From NCBI GenBank assembly GCA_965112965.1, contig CBCOTE010000001.1, positions 62,001-126,000 on the forward strand: a DNA stretch of 64,000 bases, written 5' to 3'. Below the pieces are notes generated by a model. The model saw nothing but the letters and a program-made list of their open reading frames with translations. It was not told where the DNA came from and ran no database searches. Position 1 is the first letter of the stretch. Each line of letters starts with the position of its first letter. The translations under genes were made by a program, and so were the position numbers. This DNA is from CBCOTE01 sp965112965 (GTDB lineage: Bacteria > Desulfobacterota > Desulfovibrionia > Desulfovibrionales > Desulfovibrionaceae). Shown here in pieces: positions 38,829 to 49,466 of the stretch.

Positions 38829-39864
38829 CTATCGTAACCTCCCTCAAAATATCCAAGTTATCCAATATTTTTCCCGAGCCAAGTACAACTGTGGACAACG
38901 GATCGTCCACCACGGTTATGGGGAGCGACGTCTCCTCACGCAGAAGTTGATCAAGCCCACGCAGAAGCGCCCCACCACCAGTAAGCACAATACCACGGTC
39001 TACGATGTCCGCAGCTAGCTCTGGCGGAGTTTGTTCCAAGGCAATGCGCACCGCCTGAACGATGGAATCCACCTGCTCCGAGATCGCCTTGCGGATTTCC
39101 TCGGAGGTTATAAGGATGTTCTGGGGAATGCCTGTGACTAAATCTCGACCCTTGACCTCCATTTCCTCTTCTTGAACTAAAGGGTAAGCTGAGGCGATCT
39201 TAATCTTGATGGCTTCAGCCGTGCTCTCACCGATAAGCATATTATATTTACGCTTAACGTGGATCATTATGGCTTCGTCCATCTTGTCGCCACCCACACG
39301 CACACTCTTAGAATAAACCACGCCCGAAAGAGAAATTACTGCCACCTCGGTGGTACCACCACCGATGTCCACAACCATATTTGAGGTTGGGTCTTCGATG
39401 GGCAAGTCGGCGCCCATGGCCGCAGCCATGGGCTCTTCGATAAGATAGACCTCCCGAGCGCCGGCCGAAAGCGCTGATTCTTTTACCGCGCGCTTCTCTA
39501 CTTGGGTAATTCCCGTGGGCACGCATATGATGATACGAGGCCGGACCATACGTCGAGAGTTATGTACTTTGGAAATAAAATGTCGAAGCATCTCTTCGGT
39601 AATCTCGAAATCCGCAATGACGCCATCCTTCATAGGACGTATAGCAACAATATTACCCGGAGTACGGCCGAGCATTCGCTTAGCCTCATTGCCCACGGCA
39701 AGAACCTTATTCACGCCGCGAGAATTCTGCTTCACCGCTACTACACTCGGTTCGCGCAGCACGATACCTTGGCCCTTGACGTAAACGCAGGTGTTGGCCG
39801 TGCCCAAATCGATTGCAAGGTCGTTGGAAAACATCCCCAGAATAAAATCCAAAATTTTGGACAT
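38824..39864 (-). CDS. mreB: cell shape-determining actin-like protein MreB
   Basis: MreB filaments direct the elongasome along the inner membrane. 346 residues, normal. Actin-fold motifs: DLGTANTCVYVKGQGIV (phosphate 1), VVDIGGGTTEVAVISLSGVV (phosphate 2), GIVLTGGGALLRGLDQLL (adenosine). First gene of mreBCD-mrdA-rodA. Intact; the organism is probably still rod shaped. Confidence 0.97.
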   Translation of the reverse strand: MSKILDFILGMFSNDLAIDLGTANTCVYVKGQGIVLREPSVVAVKQNSRGVNKVLAVGNEAKRMLGRTPGNIVAIRPMKDGVIADFEITEEMLRHFISKVHNSRRMVRPRIIICVPTGITQVEKRAVKESALSAGAREVYLIEEPMAAAMGADLPIEDPTSNMVVDIGGGTTEVAVISLSGVVYSKSVRVGGDKMDEAIMIHVKRKYNMLIGESTAEAIKIKIASAYPLVQEEEMEVKGRDLVTGIPQNILITSEEIRKAISEQVDSIVQAVRIALEQTPPELAADIVDRGIVLTGGGALLRGLDQLLREETSLPITVVDDPLSTVVLGSGKILDNLDILREVTID

Positions 39865-42804
39865 ACTGTCTCACTTGCCATCCCAGGAAGGAAGGCAACT
39901 ACACTCGATACCACATAAGAGATCTAAACTCCCTACCACCCAAGAATTATATGTTAGTCAATGAAACCGGGCTACCACGCAATATCTATCGTAGGACAGA
40001 GGATGATGAACCCAAATACAACTAATACATGCCCAAATCTAATTTTTCTCATTACTACCTCTACGTACGTCAACATCATAACCTAAGATTCACCTAGACG
40101 CCGGCTCCGATGTCTTAGTCCGAATAGAACTGTCACCACCCGGAACTACTTCTTCTACAATATAGCCAACTTCGGCTCTAAAATGTAACCTTATAAGGAT
40201 ATATTTAACAAACAGCATGCCCTACGTAACGCACTCACTGCTGACGCCGTCTCGGATACGTCACCTAGATTATCTGCCCATAGCTCTCTTAGAACATCTG
40301 ACGACCTATTGAAACGCCTTGCAGCGCACTTAATAATTAGCCAATCGAGCCTGAACGTCCTCTTTTGCCGGTTCTGGCCACATTAACTATCAGATCGATC
40401 CGGACTGCCTAGATACACCCAAATACTGACACGTCACCACCTTACTCCGGCCTATACTATCTATTTCGACTCTAGTTCCAGCCGGCCGATGATATAGTCT
40501 TGGCCAACATCAGCTACAGCACACCGTAACACCTTGTAGAACTTCATGACGCTTGACCTATTTTCAATATCAATAGCTGTACCTAAATTATAATCAGAAC
40601 TAGCAGACGTGGACCTAAGGACCTTCGAAACTACTATCGATTGTGGCCGATATTAATTCCACAACTACTCCCCCAGCCGCAATGCTCACCTGGCTGACCT
40701 GCTAACAGGCCAGTAAAACAATAGTTCCTCCGGTGGTGGTAGTGGCAAGTAGTGCATTGGCTCAGTCTAACTCTTGACTAGACTAAGGCCGGATATTATA
40801 ATTCGCTGCCTGAACATTCACCGGCTCAGATAGATACTCACTCCTTATTGAACAGTAATACATAGAAACATTTTGAAGACAATTGAGTGACATGTCAAGG
40901 GGGCATCTGCCTAAAAAATTGAGCCCTAGAGGTGGCGTCCGTCCGGATAGAAGTACAGCCCGCCCGTCCTTTTTAAGGACAGCTTAGATTAGTCCAAACC
41001 GTGGGCTATCTATGTCCACCAGCTCGATCTCAGAGCCCCGCTGCAATTACACTAAAAGATTTTACATAAGTATCATAAAGCCCCAGTTCAGGCGTGGCCA
41101 GCCATCCACCCGTCCTCCCTGATGAATTGCCCGCCCTGTTAGATCACTACAGCGCCTGCTACAGTCATGAAGCTGCCATATATATCAACTGCCTAATCAC
41201 CAGCACTGACTCCACCGATTTGGATATCGGCTACCGCCTTCATTAGTTTGAAAAGCAGAGTTTCATCTTTCTAAAAAAAATCTTGCGTCAACGGATTGCT
41301 AACTAACTCCTAAAGATCAGATAGAATTCACCTGTGAATGTAGGCAGCTACTCAGCCTTATTCTGTTACAAGTACTTAACTACCTGATAAATTTGACCTT
41401 TGATGACAACTATCTGGACGCTTTAATATAACGTATGTGCACATCGTCAAGCTAGATGCTTTATCCTTTTCAGAACAACACTCCTGTAACATACTACACA
41501 ACCTAGTGTAAAAATATGCAATAGGTTTCCTACCAAAAAAAATACTGCCTTAATCCGCCCCCCCCCCACAACTTTAGTGAATATATAGACCGCGTCTGCA
41601 GCCAAGGGCATCGACCGCCTATTTTATATTACCCTGTAAACTTAAACTCTTGGATCACTCAAACCGAACACACGAGTACTATTAGAATTAACGAATGTCT
41701 CAATATAATAAATTGTTTAAAAAAAAACTTATCTTAGGCCGAAATGATACCGTATGGAAATATAAACACCACTTCTATTTTTTTCACCACACGACAATAG
41801 CACAATTTATATCGTTCGCAATATGCCAACAGCATCAGACTGAGTACCCTTGCGATCGACCTCGATCCCGCTACCAAAACCTGTATTTACCATACTTAGA
41901 ACAGATCACAATATCAAACTCCGGTTTCCATTAACCCTCTAAACCACCTGACTCTAAATTAGTTGCTGGTTTATACCTCCGAAAATATCTGTAAACGCTC
42001 ATAAGCTAGGCATAACAGCGTCCACTCTCATCGACATCAGCATGGATAGCCATATCTCCAGACTTCATTTAGCTGTATATATTTTTCTGAGGACAATTAT
42101 CTATTCTATCACCTGGCTAGCTTCCACAATTGTTCTCCTTATAATTCACAACCAGGTTCTACGCGCCTCACAGTCCGTCATAGCTGAGGCCTTATCCAAA
42201 CATAAACTAAAAAAAAGTGGATACTATCATCGACGCCTCAGTCGCTAATATAACCAAATATCAAAAATATTCGCTCCCCCCACACGGCTACATTATCTAC
42301 ATTTGGTCCACGCACGTAAACTCAAGTTACCACAATTACCCCTAAATCGTTGCTCAAATCACTACCCAAATATTTATCGAATCCCACGCCATATATCCTC
42401 TCAATCGCTTAAACGAATGAAAATATAAAGCCTCCAGCATGGACCATAGTGTCATGCAAAGCTTGGATAGGCACCGGCATGACAAAAAAAACACTATAGA
42501 ACTATTTATATCTTCTCACAGTCCCAATTCCAAATAACCACTCTTTCTTCAAAAAAAATTTTGCCACTTTAGTTTGAAATACGTTGAAAATAAAAAAATC
42601 TTCCGTGTAGCCGCATATAGCTATACTATAAAGACAAAAGTCCGCACACAAATCCTCACCCAGCAGTCGCATTTTTAAATGAGCTATACCTCTAGCCGTC
42701 CAAGATATGTCTTTAGTTTTGCCGCGATCTCGTATAATTTTTTAAACGTATTACACGCCTCCAAATTGGACATAGCAAAGAAAACGTTCATCATCGGCGA
42801 CATT
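39865..42804. other. 2.9-kb non-coding desert
   Basis: Stops in all frames; no recognisable gene remnant. Contains a ten-base C run at about 41568-41577 and several A8-A9 runs. An in-frame extension of the following peptidase (42679-42804) is not counted as coding because it does not resemble the family. Confidence 0.5.
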
Positions 42805-43875
42805 ATGATTAAAATACCTTATGAATATCGACGTGAGCGCCTTAAGGTTTTAATGCGCAAAAAAGGCTATCCAGCTCTTCTAGTCAGCCATGCAATCAAC
42901 CGTTTCTACCTGAGCGGCTTCGAACTACATGACCCCCAGTACAACGAGTCCACGGGCTTTCTGCTTATCCAGGCCAAAGGCCAGGACTGGCTGCTCACCG
43001 ACCCACGCTATACCCAAGCAGCTCTACGTCTATGGCCCGAAGAACAGCTATTTATTGCCACGGGAACCAAAAAGAAACAAATACGCAACTTCCTCAAGGC
43101 CTATGTCACCAGCTCCCTGGCTATAGAGTCGCACTATCTATGCGTAGAGATCTTCAATTACCTTGCCGAAGCTTTGCCTCTGGTGGCCACGACCGGTCTA
43201 GTCGAAACGCTGCGTATGGTAAAAGATTCGTCCGAGCTCGCGTCCATAGAACATTCCTGCCGCCTAAACACCGCCCTCATGGAGGCTACCCCTGACCTGC
43301 TAATGCCAGGCATGACCGAGAAGGAGACTGCATGGACCATCGAGCACTACTTCCGGGAACACGGAGCCAGTGGCCTAGCATTTAACTCCATCGTGGCTGT
43401 AGGTCCCAATGCCGCCATGCCCCACGCTATCCCGGGAGAGGACCGCATACTAGATAACGGACCGGTGCTAGTAGACGTGGGTTGCCGATTGGACGACTAC
43501 TGTTCAGATCAGACTCGGACCTTTTGGGTTGGTCCTAGGCCATCGGACGACTTCCTGCGCACCTGCTATCGAGTAAAGACTGCCCAAATTAAGGTCATTG
43601 CTGACCTACGGCCAGGTTTGCCCATTGCTAGGGCCTACCACATCGCTCGTACGTATTTCGAGGATGAAAACGTGGCCGAGCACTTTGTGCATGCCCTGGG
43701 CCACGGCATCGGCCTGGAGACCCACGAACCCCCCACTCTCAGCCCCTTGGCCGAAGGCATATTTCAAGCCGGTATGGTTATCACAGTGGAGCCAGGCCTT
43801 TACTACCCAGAATGGGGCGGCGTACGCTGGGAGTATATGGTAGCCATCACCGAGGACGGAGCTCAGGTTCTGTAA
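42805..43875 (+). CDS. M24 family Xaa-Pro aminopeptidase/dipeptidase
   Basis: Cytoplasmic dinuclear-metal peptidase that removes residues before proline. 356 residues from ATG 42805 (MIKIPYEYRRERLKVLM); 42 more in-frame residues upstream lack family resemblance. Creatinase-like N-domain, then the pita-bread fold with all five metal ligands visible: VLVDVGC (Asp), YCSDQTRTF (Asp), HALGHGIGLETHEPP (His), VITVEPGLY (Glu) and GGVRWEYMV (Glu). The ribosome-binding site is weak. It stands alone between two deserts, so is presumably under its own selection. Exact specificity cannot be told. Confidence 0.92.
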   Translation: MIKIPYEYRRERLKVLMRKKGYPALLVSHAINRFYLSGFELHDPQYNESTGFLLIQAKGQDWLLTDPRYTQAALRLWPEEQLFIATGTKKKQIRNFLKAYVTSSLAIESHYLCVEIFNYLAEALPLVATTGLVETLRMVKDSSELASIEHSCRLNTALMEATPDLLMPGMTEKETAWTIEHYFREHGASGLAFNSIVAVGPNAAMPHAIPGEDRILDNGPVLVDVGCRLDDYCSDQTRTFWVGPRPSDDFLRTCYRVKTAQIKVIADLRPGLPIARAYHIARTYFEDENVAEHFVHALGHGIGLETHEPPTLSPLAEGIFQAGMVITVEPGLYYPEWGGVRWEYMVAITEDGAQVL

Positions 43876-46553
43876 GGGCGGCTACCAGCAACCAGCACCA
43901 TCCTGATCCTATCACCACGACGCTCGGATAAATATTGTATACACCCACTCATAGCCAACGTAACTTTTTTTCTAGTTTCTACTAAAAACTTCGAACCGTC
44001 TGGTTCTGCTAGGGCAATGAGCAAAACATACATAGCGCTCCAACTACTCTGTCCCCCCCCAAACAGGAGGCCGGACTACTCCGTTTCCTAATCGACGCAA
44101 CCGCTATCACTATCCACTTCACCCACGATCGTTGAGCCTCACCAACACCCCTAGCCCAACTGTCCATACCGAGCCAGCACCAGCAGATTGAATTTTGCCA
44201 GCCAGGACTAACTTCGCCTTCTATGGCTGTCGATGAGTACTACCCTACCTAGCCCATACTCTAGACTAACTATGTGTTTTCCTTATCGCTCGAAATCAAA
44301 AATCCGACTATACCAGTAGCCACTGAGAAAAATGACGCTCGCGCGGACCAATCCACATGCAACTCTTCCGACCCAAGTATGGCAGACTCGATCAGTTGCC
44401 CGTGGCGACGATAACCATAGGGAAAAAACTGCCACTCCTCTCATATCGGCTCTACCCGACCTGCCTCCTTAGCCATTTAAAGACGGCTAGACCACATCTT
44501 ATAAGGCAACCTACAAAGCACCCACGCCGTAGCTCCAGTGGTCGGCGTCTATCCTAGGCACCAAGTTATTTAGCCAAAAAACACTAATACCCCCCCCCCA
44601 CACTCCCGCACTAGATACACTTGCCCTGCGCATAGCGTACTAATAACAGAACCAGCAATAGCTGCCGCTATGATTATGATAAAAAGTCTAAAATAGTGAC
44701 AATATTTAAAAAATAATTTATCTCTCCTCCAAGCCCTATCTCTCTTTAAAAAAAATAAACTAGAAGATAGTATGTCCAAAGATCAGGAGGGAACTCCATA
44801 CATCAGAGACGCATGCCTAGCCCTTAAAGGACGGCAGTAAATCTGCTACAGACGGTCGACTAACAAATTCAGCGTCAAGTACAGACGTTCGGTGCTATTG
44901 ATTTTTTTAGGCAAAAAACTTCAAAATACAAAGTCAACTAACACCCCAGCAGACGCGTTACGCCACATGGCCACACAGAACGTAAAGGTTTTTCTATGCC
45001 CACACTCTGACTACCAAAATTTATTGTACCCGCTCTTGCGGATTAAAGTCAGTTGCATCCAGTTCAGTTCGATCTCCACAACCAATTCATTCTCTTTAGA
45101 CAACCTGCTCCTTTTACACATCCAAAGCCACGACGAACGAAAATAGCCTTGTCGCCATACAGTTAAAGCCTTGAGCTCCAACTCAGCTAGGCCTTTCTCA
45201 AGATTCATTACTAACGTCACCCGACTCCTTGTAACTAACTGCGGCCAAAATTATAACTACGATCTTGGGATACCCCAACTCGGCCTCCATAGCTAAGCGT
45301 ACCACCTTAACCACACCCTCAAAGTCTCATCTCCATCATAGTCATACCCGACCAAAACTAGCCCCTATAAGTTGGATCTAGTACGCCCAGAAACTCGCCA
45401 GCCGTCCAATAGATTGCTCAGCCCATTGACCGAAATAGAATAAGAGAGTAAAATTGATATAATCTGTGGTCTTCTTAGAATTTATATATGGTAGGCCAGA
45501 ATGGCCTACACCGGGTCACTTCATAAAAAATACGATATGCTATTTGAACGCTGCTTGAGACAAAGATGGTCTCCGCGTCCTCCACCGGCGCCTAATCCAC
45601 AGACGCAACAAATTGATCAAGCTAAAAAACAGTCCGACGCCGCTTTTAACGAATTTATCGCTTTATCGTGTAGCATGTGCTGATCCGTCTCGGCATACAG
45701 ATCATAAATAAAAAAAATAGTTGATATTAGGTCATAGCGGTATAGGATTAGTTAGGCTACCGGACAGATAACGTATTTTTTATTGAAGTTGGCCGCCTTG
45801 GACCAAGATCACTTTGACGAAGCCGAGGTTCATGTACTCAGACGACGAAAAATTCCAAACACCTAGACGAAATTTGTATCAAAATCACATATTTTAGCAC
45901 TATAGTACTAAATTGCGAGGAACCATGCCAAGCTATTAACCTCTATGAACGACTATCAAACTAAACTGTCCACATATGCTGTGATGCACTTCGGTCTAAC
46001 CATATCCATTCTATGATAAAAAAACGACTTAGACGCGCCCGGCCACACCGTCCACGCCATGCATATAAATCATACTCTATTGAAAAAAATAAGACCTTCT
46101 GCCACAATCATCAGGTCCACAAAAAATCTAATGATACTTAGCGCTACTCTTCGAGGCTATCGTTACCTGAGCCGAGAGCATCGTAGTCTAAAAAAATATT
46201 CAAGTTCTTCAAGCGATATCAGACCAATGTCTAACATGCCAACACATTGCTTTCTGAAACGTAAGCATATCTACTCTTTAAGCACTATACCATTACGATC
46301 TTAGAATAGAACAGTATCTAATCCACAAGATATATATTCATAATGTCTGAATAAATACGATGGACAACGAACTAGATGCTTAATATACTCATTTCATCGT
46401 CTATTATGCTACTAGACTAGATCTGAACTAAAGATAATTCTCATTATTATCGACCCGACTACCCAATTTTTTGAGCCCTTATTATTGGTCTACATATATG
46501 ATGGGATCTATGGCTTGGACTTAGCTGTCTTCGATATAATATTATTCATATGG
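43876..46553. other. 2.7-kb non-coding desert (second candidate inversion junction)
   Basis: No gene recognised. Contains C8 and C10 runs near 44053 and 44590. At 45491-45509 GTAGGCCA/TGGCCTAC form an eight-pair stem with a three-base loop. A 60-codon frame at 45501-45683 encodes a proline-rich, glutamine-rich peptide (WSPRPPPAPNPQTQQIDQA) that may be a fragment of something once real. The stretch ends at the promoter of pheT. Confidence 0.5.
45491..45509. repeat. 8-bp perfect inverted repeat with 3-base loop
   Basis: GTAGGCCA, loop GAA, TGGCCTAC. GC-rich compared with its surroundings. Not followed by a T tract, so not a clear terminator. Function unknown. Confidence 0.6.
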
Positions 46554-46581
46554 TTGACAGACGGTACATTTTTAGTATACT
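46554..46581 (+). promoter_or_regulatory. consensus-like promoter of pheT
   Basis: TTGACA at 46554-46559 and TATACT at 46576-46581, spaced by 16 bases, about 100 bases before pheT. Both hexamers are near perfect. In relatives pheT is transcribed from the thrS promoter through pheS; here it stands alone, so a separate promoter is needed. Confidence 0.65.
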
Positions 46582-46679
46582 ATCTTTTATTATCGTACAT
46601 TAGGTATGGAATACTCTTTCTAGTTACCTACTCCGGCGTAGATTAGTCTAAATCCAAACCTTAAAGCGAAGATTTTTTT

Positions 46680-49118
46680 ATGCGCCTTAGCCTATCCTGG
46701 TTACGCGAACTTACCCCATATTCCGGCACAGCCCAAACCCTGGCCAGCCGATTGACTATGCTCGGCCTCGAAGTCGAAGATATTTTTCATCCATTCACTG
46801 ATCTTGCTGACGTCATAGTCGGACATGTGCTTGCCTGTGAACGCCACACTCGATCCGACAAATTTACGATCTGCCATGTTGATGTAGCTGGACCCACAGC
46901 ATTGACCATTGTCTGTGGCGCTCCTAATATTGCCACTGGACAGAAGGTAGCCGTGGCCACCCCGGGCACCACCCTCCCTGGAGGACTCGCCATCCATAAG
47001 ATCAACATGTACGGCGTGGAGTCCTGCGGTATGCTCTGCGCCGAAGATGAACTAGGCCTAGGCGAAAGCCATGCCGGCATCCTGACCCTCGACCCAGGCC
47101 TAAACGCAGGCACTCCGCTCGTCCAGGCTCTTGGCCTAGATGATGAGGTTCTTAGCATTTCCATCACTCCCAACCGTGCTGACTGTCTAAGCATACTAGG
47201 CCTCGCGAGGGAGACGGCTATGGCCTTCGGCCTACCTTTGATATTACCGGCCGTGCGCCTAAAGGAACACGGAGAAGATATCGCCCCAGACATGTATATA
47301 GATATCGTCGACCCAGCACTTTGTCCGGTCTACCAGGGCCGCATCATCGAAAACGTCACAGTCCAGTACTCACCGGACTGGATGCGCTACCGATTACTGG
47401 CTATGGGCATCCGACCCATCAACAACTTGGTGGACGTGACCAATTACATCATGTTCGAACTGGGCCAGCCCCTACACGCTTTCGACCTGGACCGGCTGCA
47501 TGGTGGATATATTCGCGTAGCCACAGCCGGAACAATAGCCTATTTTACCACACTGGACAATCAGGAGCACACATTAATTCCCGACGACCTGCTCATATTG
47601 GATGATAAAGGCCCCATAGCTCTAGCCGGGATCATGGGCAACGCCGAAACTAAGATCGTCGCCGCCAGTCGCCGTGTATTTCTGGAATCGGCTATTTTTC
47701 AGCCTAAAAGTATCCGCCGCACTGCCCGCCGGTTGGCTCTATCTTCGGAGGCCTCCTACCGCTTCGAGCGCGGTGTGGATCAACCTCTATCGGCCATGGC
47801 TCTTGACCGCGCCGCGGTTCTTATCGCCGAGCTGAGCGGTGGCTTCGTACGGCCTGGCATAGCCAAGGCCGAACCTCGGCCTTATGTCTCCCGCCGTATC
47901 TTTTTCCGATTAGCCCGAGCTAACAAGCTTTTAGGAATTCCTCTAGAAAATAATTTCTGCAGCACTACATTTAAAGCTCTAGGCTGTACTGTGGATGCCA
48001 CTGAATGCGACATCGAAGTCTTGCAGGTCGCCACTCCTAGCCATCGACTGGACCTTGAGCGTGAGGTGGACCTCATCGAGGAGGCCGGACGTGTGTATGG
48101 TCTTAATTTCATCCCAACTACATTACCCCACGTATTCCGCGCCAGGCCTAATACGACTGGATACGGTCCTAACAACAATGAATTCGCCTTCTGGCAGCGC
48201 CTACGCCTCTGGGCCGTGGGTGCCGGATTGTCCGAGGTTGTCAACTACTCCTTTGTAGACCAGCGGGACTTAAACACCATCGGACTACCAGCCTCCGGCC
48301 GCATCGCGGTCATAAACCCGATCACGGAAGAGCAGAATGTACTTCGGCCTGTGCTCTGCCCTGGCCTATTGCACAATGTCCGGCATAACATAGCCCAAGG
48401 AAATGACCGTTTACGGCTCTTCGAATTAGCCCACGTATTCACCGCCGACCCGACTGTTGAGACCGGAATTTACGAACCAGCCCGCCTAGGCCTAGTACTC
48501 TACGGAGGTCGCTTCGGTGAGACCTGGCCTTGGCCTCAGGAAGATGTGGATTTCCTCGATCTTAAAGGCTTGGTTGAACACCTATTAGCCCATCTAGCCA
48601 TTATTCGTATTGGTACAGCTACTTATAGCCACACCGACGCCATACCCTGGCTTACCCCAGGCGTGGAGCTCGCTATAGCTGGCGAACCTATAGGAACACT
48701 CGGCCGCATCCGGCCAGATATCGCGGACCAATATTACGGCCGTAAGCCCATCTGGCTAGCCGAAATAAATGCTGATCGTCTACGCTATCTGTCGAAAATC
48801 GTCACAATCTCTTTCTGCGAACTGCCCAAACTACCCCCGGTACGACGGGACATAACCATCAATGCAAGCAAAGACCTCTTTGCAGCCATACTTCTCGACT
48901 ACCTAACCGGCCTGCAGACGACACTCCCCGTAGAGGTGAACCTGGATCATGTGCTCCTGGTCGACCTCTTCGAAGCCCAATGCGAACCTGATCGCCGGCG
49001 TCTAACCTTCCGCCTTACTTTCCGTAACCCAGAGCGAACGCTCAAAGACAATGAAGTGGATAAGGCCATGGAACTTATAAGGGCTAAGATCGTGGCTGAG
49101 TTACCGGTAAGTCTATAG
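46680..49118 (+). CDS. pheT: phenylalanyl-tRNA synthetase beta subunit
   Basis: PheT carries tRNA binding and editing for Phe-tRNA synthetase and works only with PheS. 812 residues, normal length. Domains in order: N-terminal MRLSLSWLRELTPYSG, EMAP-like tRNA-binding domain (VIVGHVLACERH, CGAPNIATGQKVAVA), B3/B4 editing domain (SITPNRADCLSILGLARE), B5 and the class II-like core (MGIRPINNLVDVTNYIMFEL), and the C-terminal FDX-ACB domain (PPVRRDITI). Intact. It is 32 kb from pheS and on the opposite strand, unlike the usual pheST operon. Confidence 0.96.
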   Translation: MRLSLSWLRELTPYSGTAQTLASRLTMLGLEVEDIFHPFTDLADVIVGHVLACERHTRSDKFTICHVDVAGPTALTIVCGAPNIATGQKVAVATPGTTLPGGLAIHKINMYGVESCGMLCAEDELGLGESHAGILTLDPGLNAGTPLVQALGLDDEVLSISITPNRADCLSILGLARETAMAFGLPLILPAVRLKEHGEDIAPDMYIDIVDPALCPVYQGRIIENVTVQYSPDWMRYRLLAMGIRPINNLVDVTNYIMFELGQPLHAFDLDRLHGGYIRVATAGTIAYFTTLDNQEHTLIPDDLLILDDKGPIALAGIMGNAETKIVAASRRVFLESAIFQPKSIRRTARRLALSSEASYRFERGVDQPLSAMALDRAAVLIAELSGGFVRPGIAKAEPRPYVSRRIFFRLARANKLLGIPLENNFCSTTFKALGCTVDATECDIEVLQVATPSHRLDLEREVDLIEEAGRVYGLNFIPTTLPHVFRARPNTTGYGPNNNEFAFWQRLRLWAVGAGLSEVVNYSFVDQRDLNTIGLPASGRIAVINPITEEQNVLRPVLCPGLLHNVRHNIAQGNDRLRLFELAHVFTADPTVETGIYEPARLGLVLYGGRFGETWPWPQEDVDFLDLKGLVEHLLAHLAIIRIGTATYSHTDAIPWLTPGVELAIAGEPIGTLGRIRPDIADQYYGRKPIWLAEINADRLRYLSKIVTISFCELPKLPPVRRDITINASKDLFAAILLDYLTGLQTTLPVEVNLDHVLLVDLFEAQCEPDRRRLTFRLTFRNPERTLKDNEVDKAMELIRAKIVAELPVSL

Positions 49119-49232
49119 ACCGACAGGCTGAAGTAAAGGCCAGCAAGTAAACCGCATTAGAGAGACAGCCTGGTTCAACCGCTAACCTTTTAAATCGCAT
49201 AAATAAAAAAAATACTTTACAGCAAAAAAAGC

Positions 49233-49301
49233 CTAGATAATCTGCGCCATATCCGTCACGTGCTGCATCAATACAACCTAACTATCGATGATATAAAAGG
49301 A
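49233..49301 (+). pseudogene. remnant of a MerR-family regulator
   Basis: Between pheT and rpe one frame spells LDNLRHIRHVLHQYNLTIDD followed by IKG, closely matching the second half of a MerR DNA-binding domain (…DLALLRRIRHLLHEQGLTIEGARR…). Upstream is only A-rich sequence and no start. In Desulfovibrio relatives a MerR regulator lies between pheT and rpe as I recall, so this is the expected gene, reduced to a fossil of about 23 codons. Confidence 0.7.
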
Positions 49302-49466
49302 CCAGCCCATCGCCCTTCCCAACGCAACTCTCACTTAAGCAGGCCACAGTCAAACTTTAGACTATACAGAGTCTTGTTATCAGTTCCGGCACCATAGTTA
49401 CCATCCCAATCTCTCGGCATAATGGTCTGGGTTCCAACAAAAAAAGCTTGCCTGCACTCCTTAATT

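Noticed and set aside
43981..44030. tRNA-like T-arm (TTCGAACC region)
   Set aside because: No acceptor, D or anticodon stem can be built around it.
41500..44600. Poly-C runs as phase-variation switches
   Set aside because: They lie in non-coding DNA with no gene start or promoter nearby to switch.
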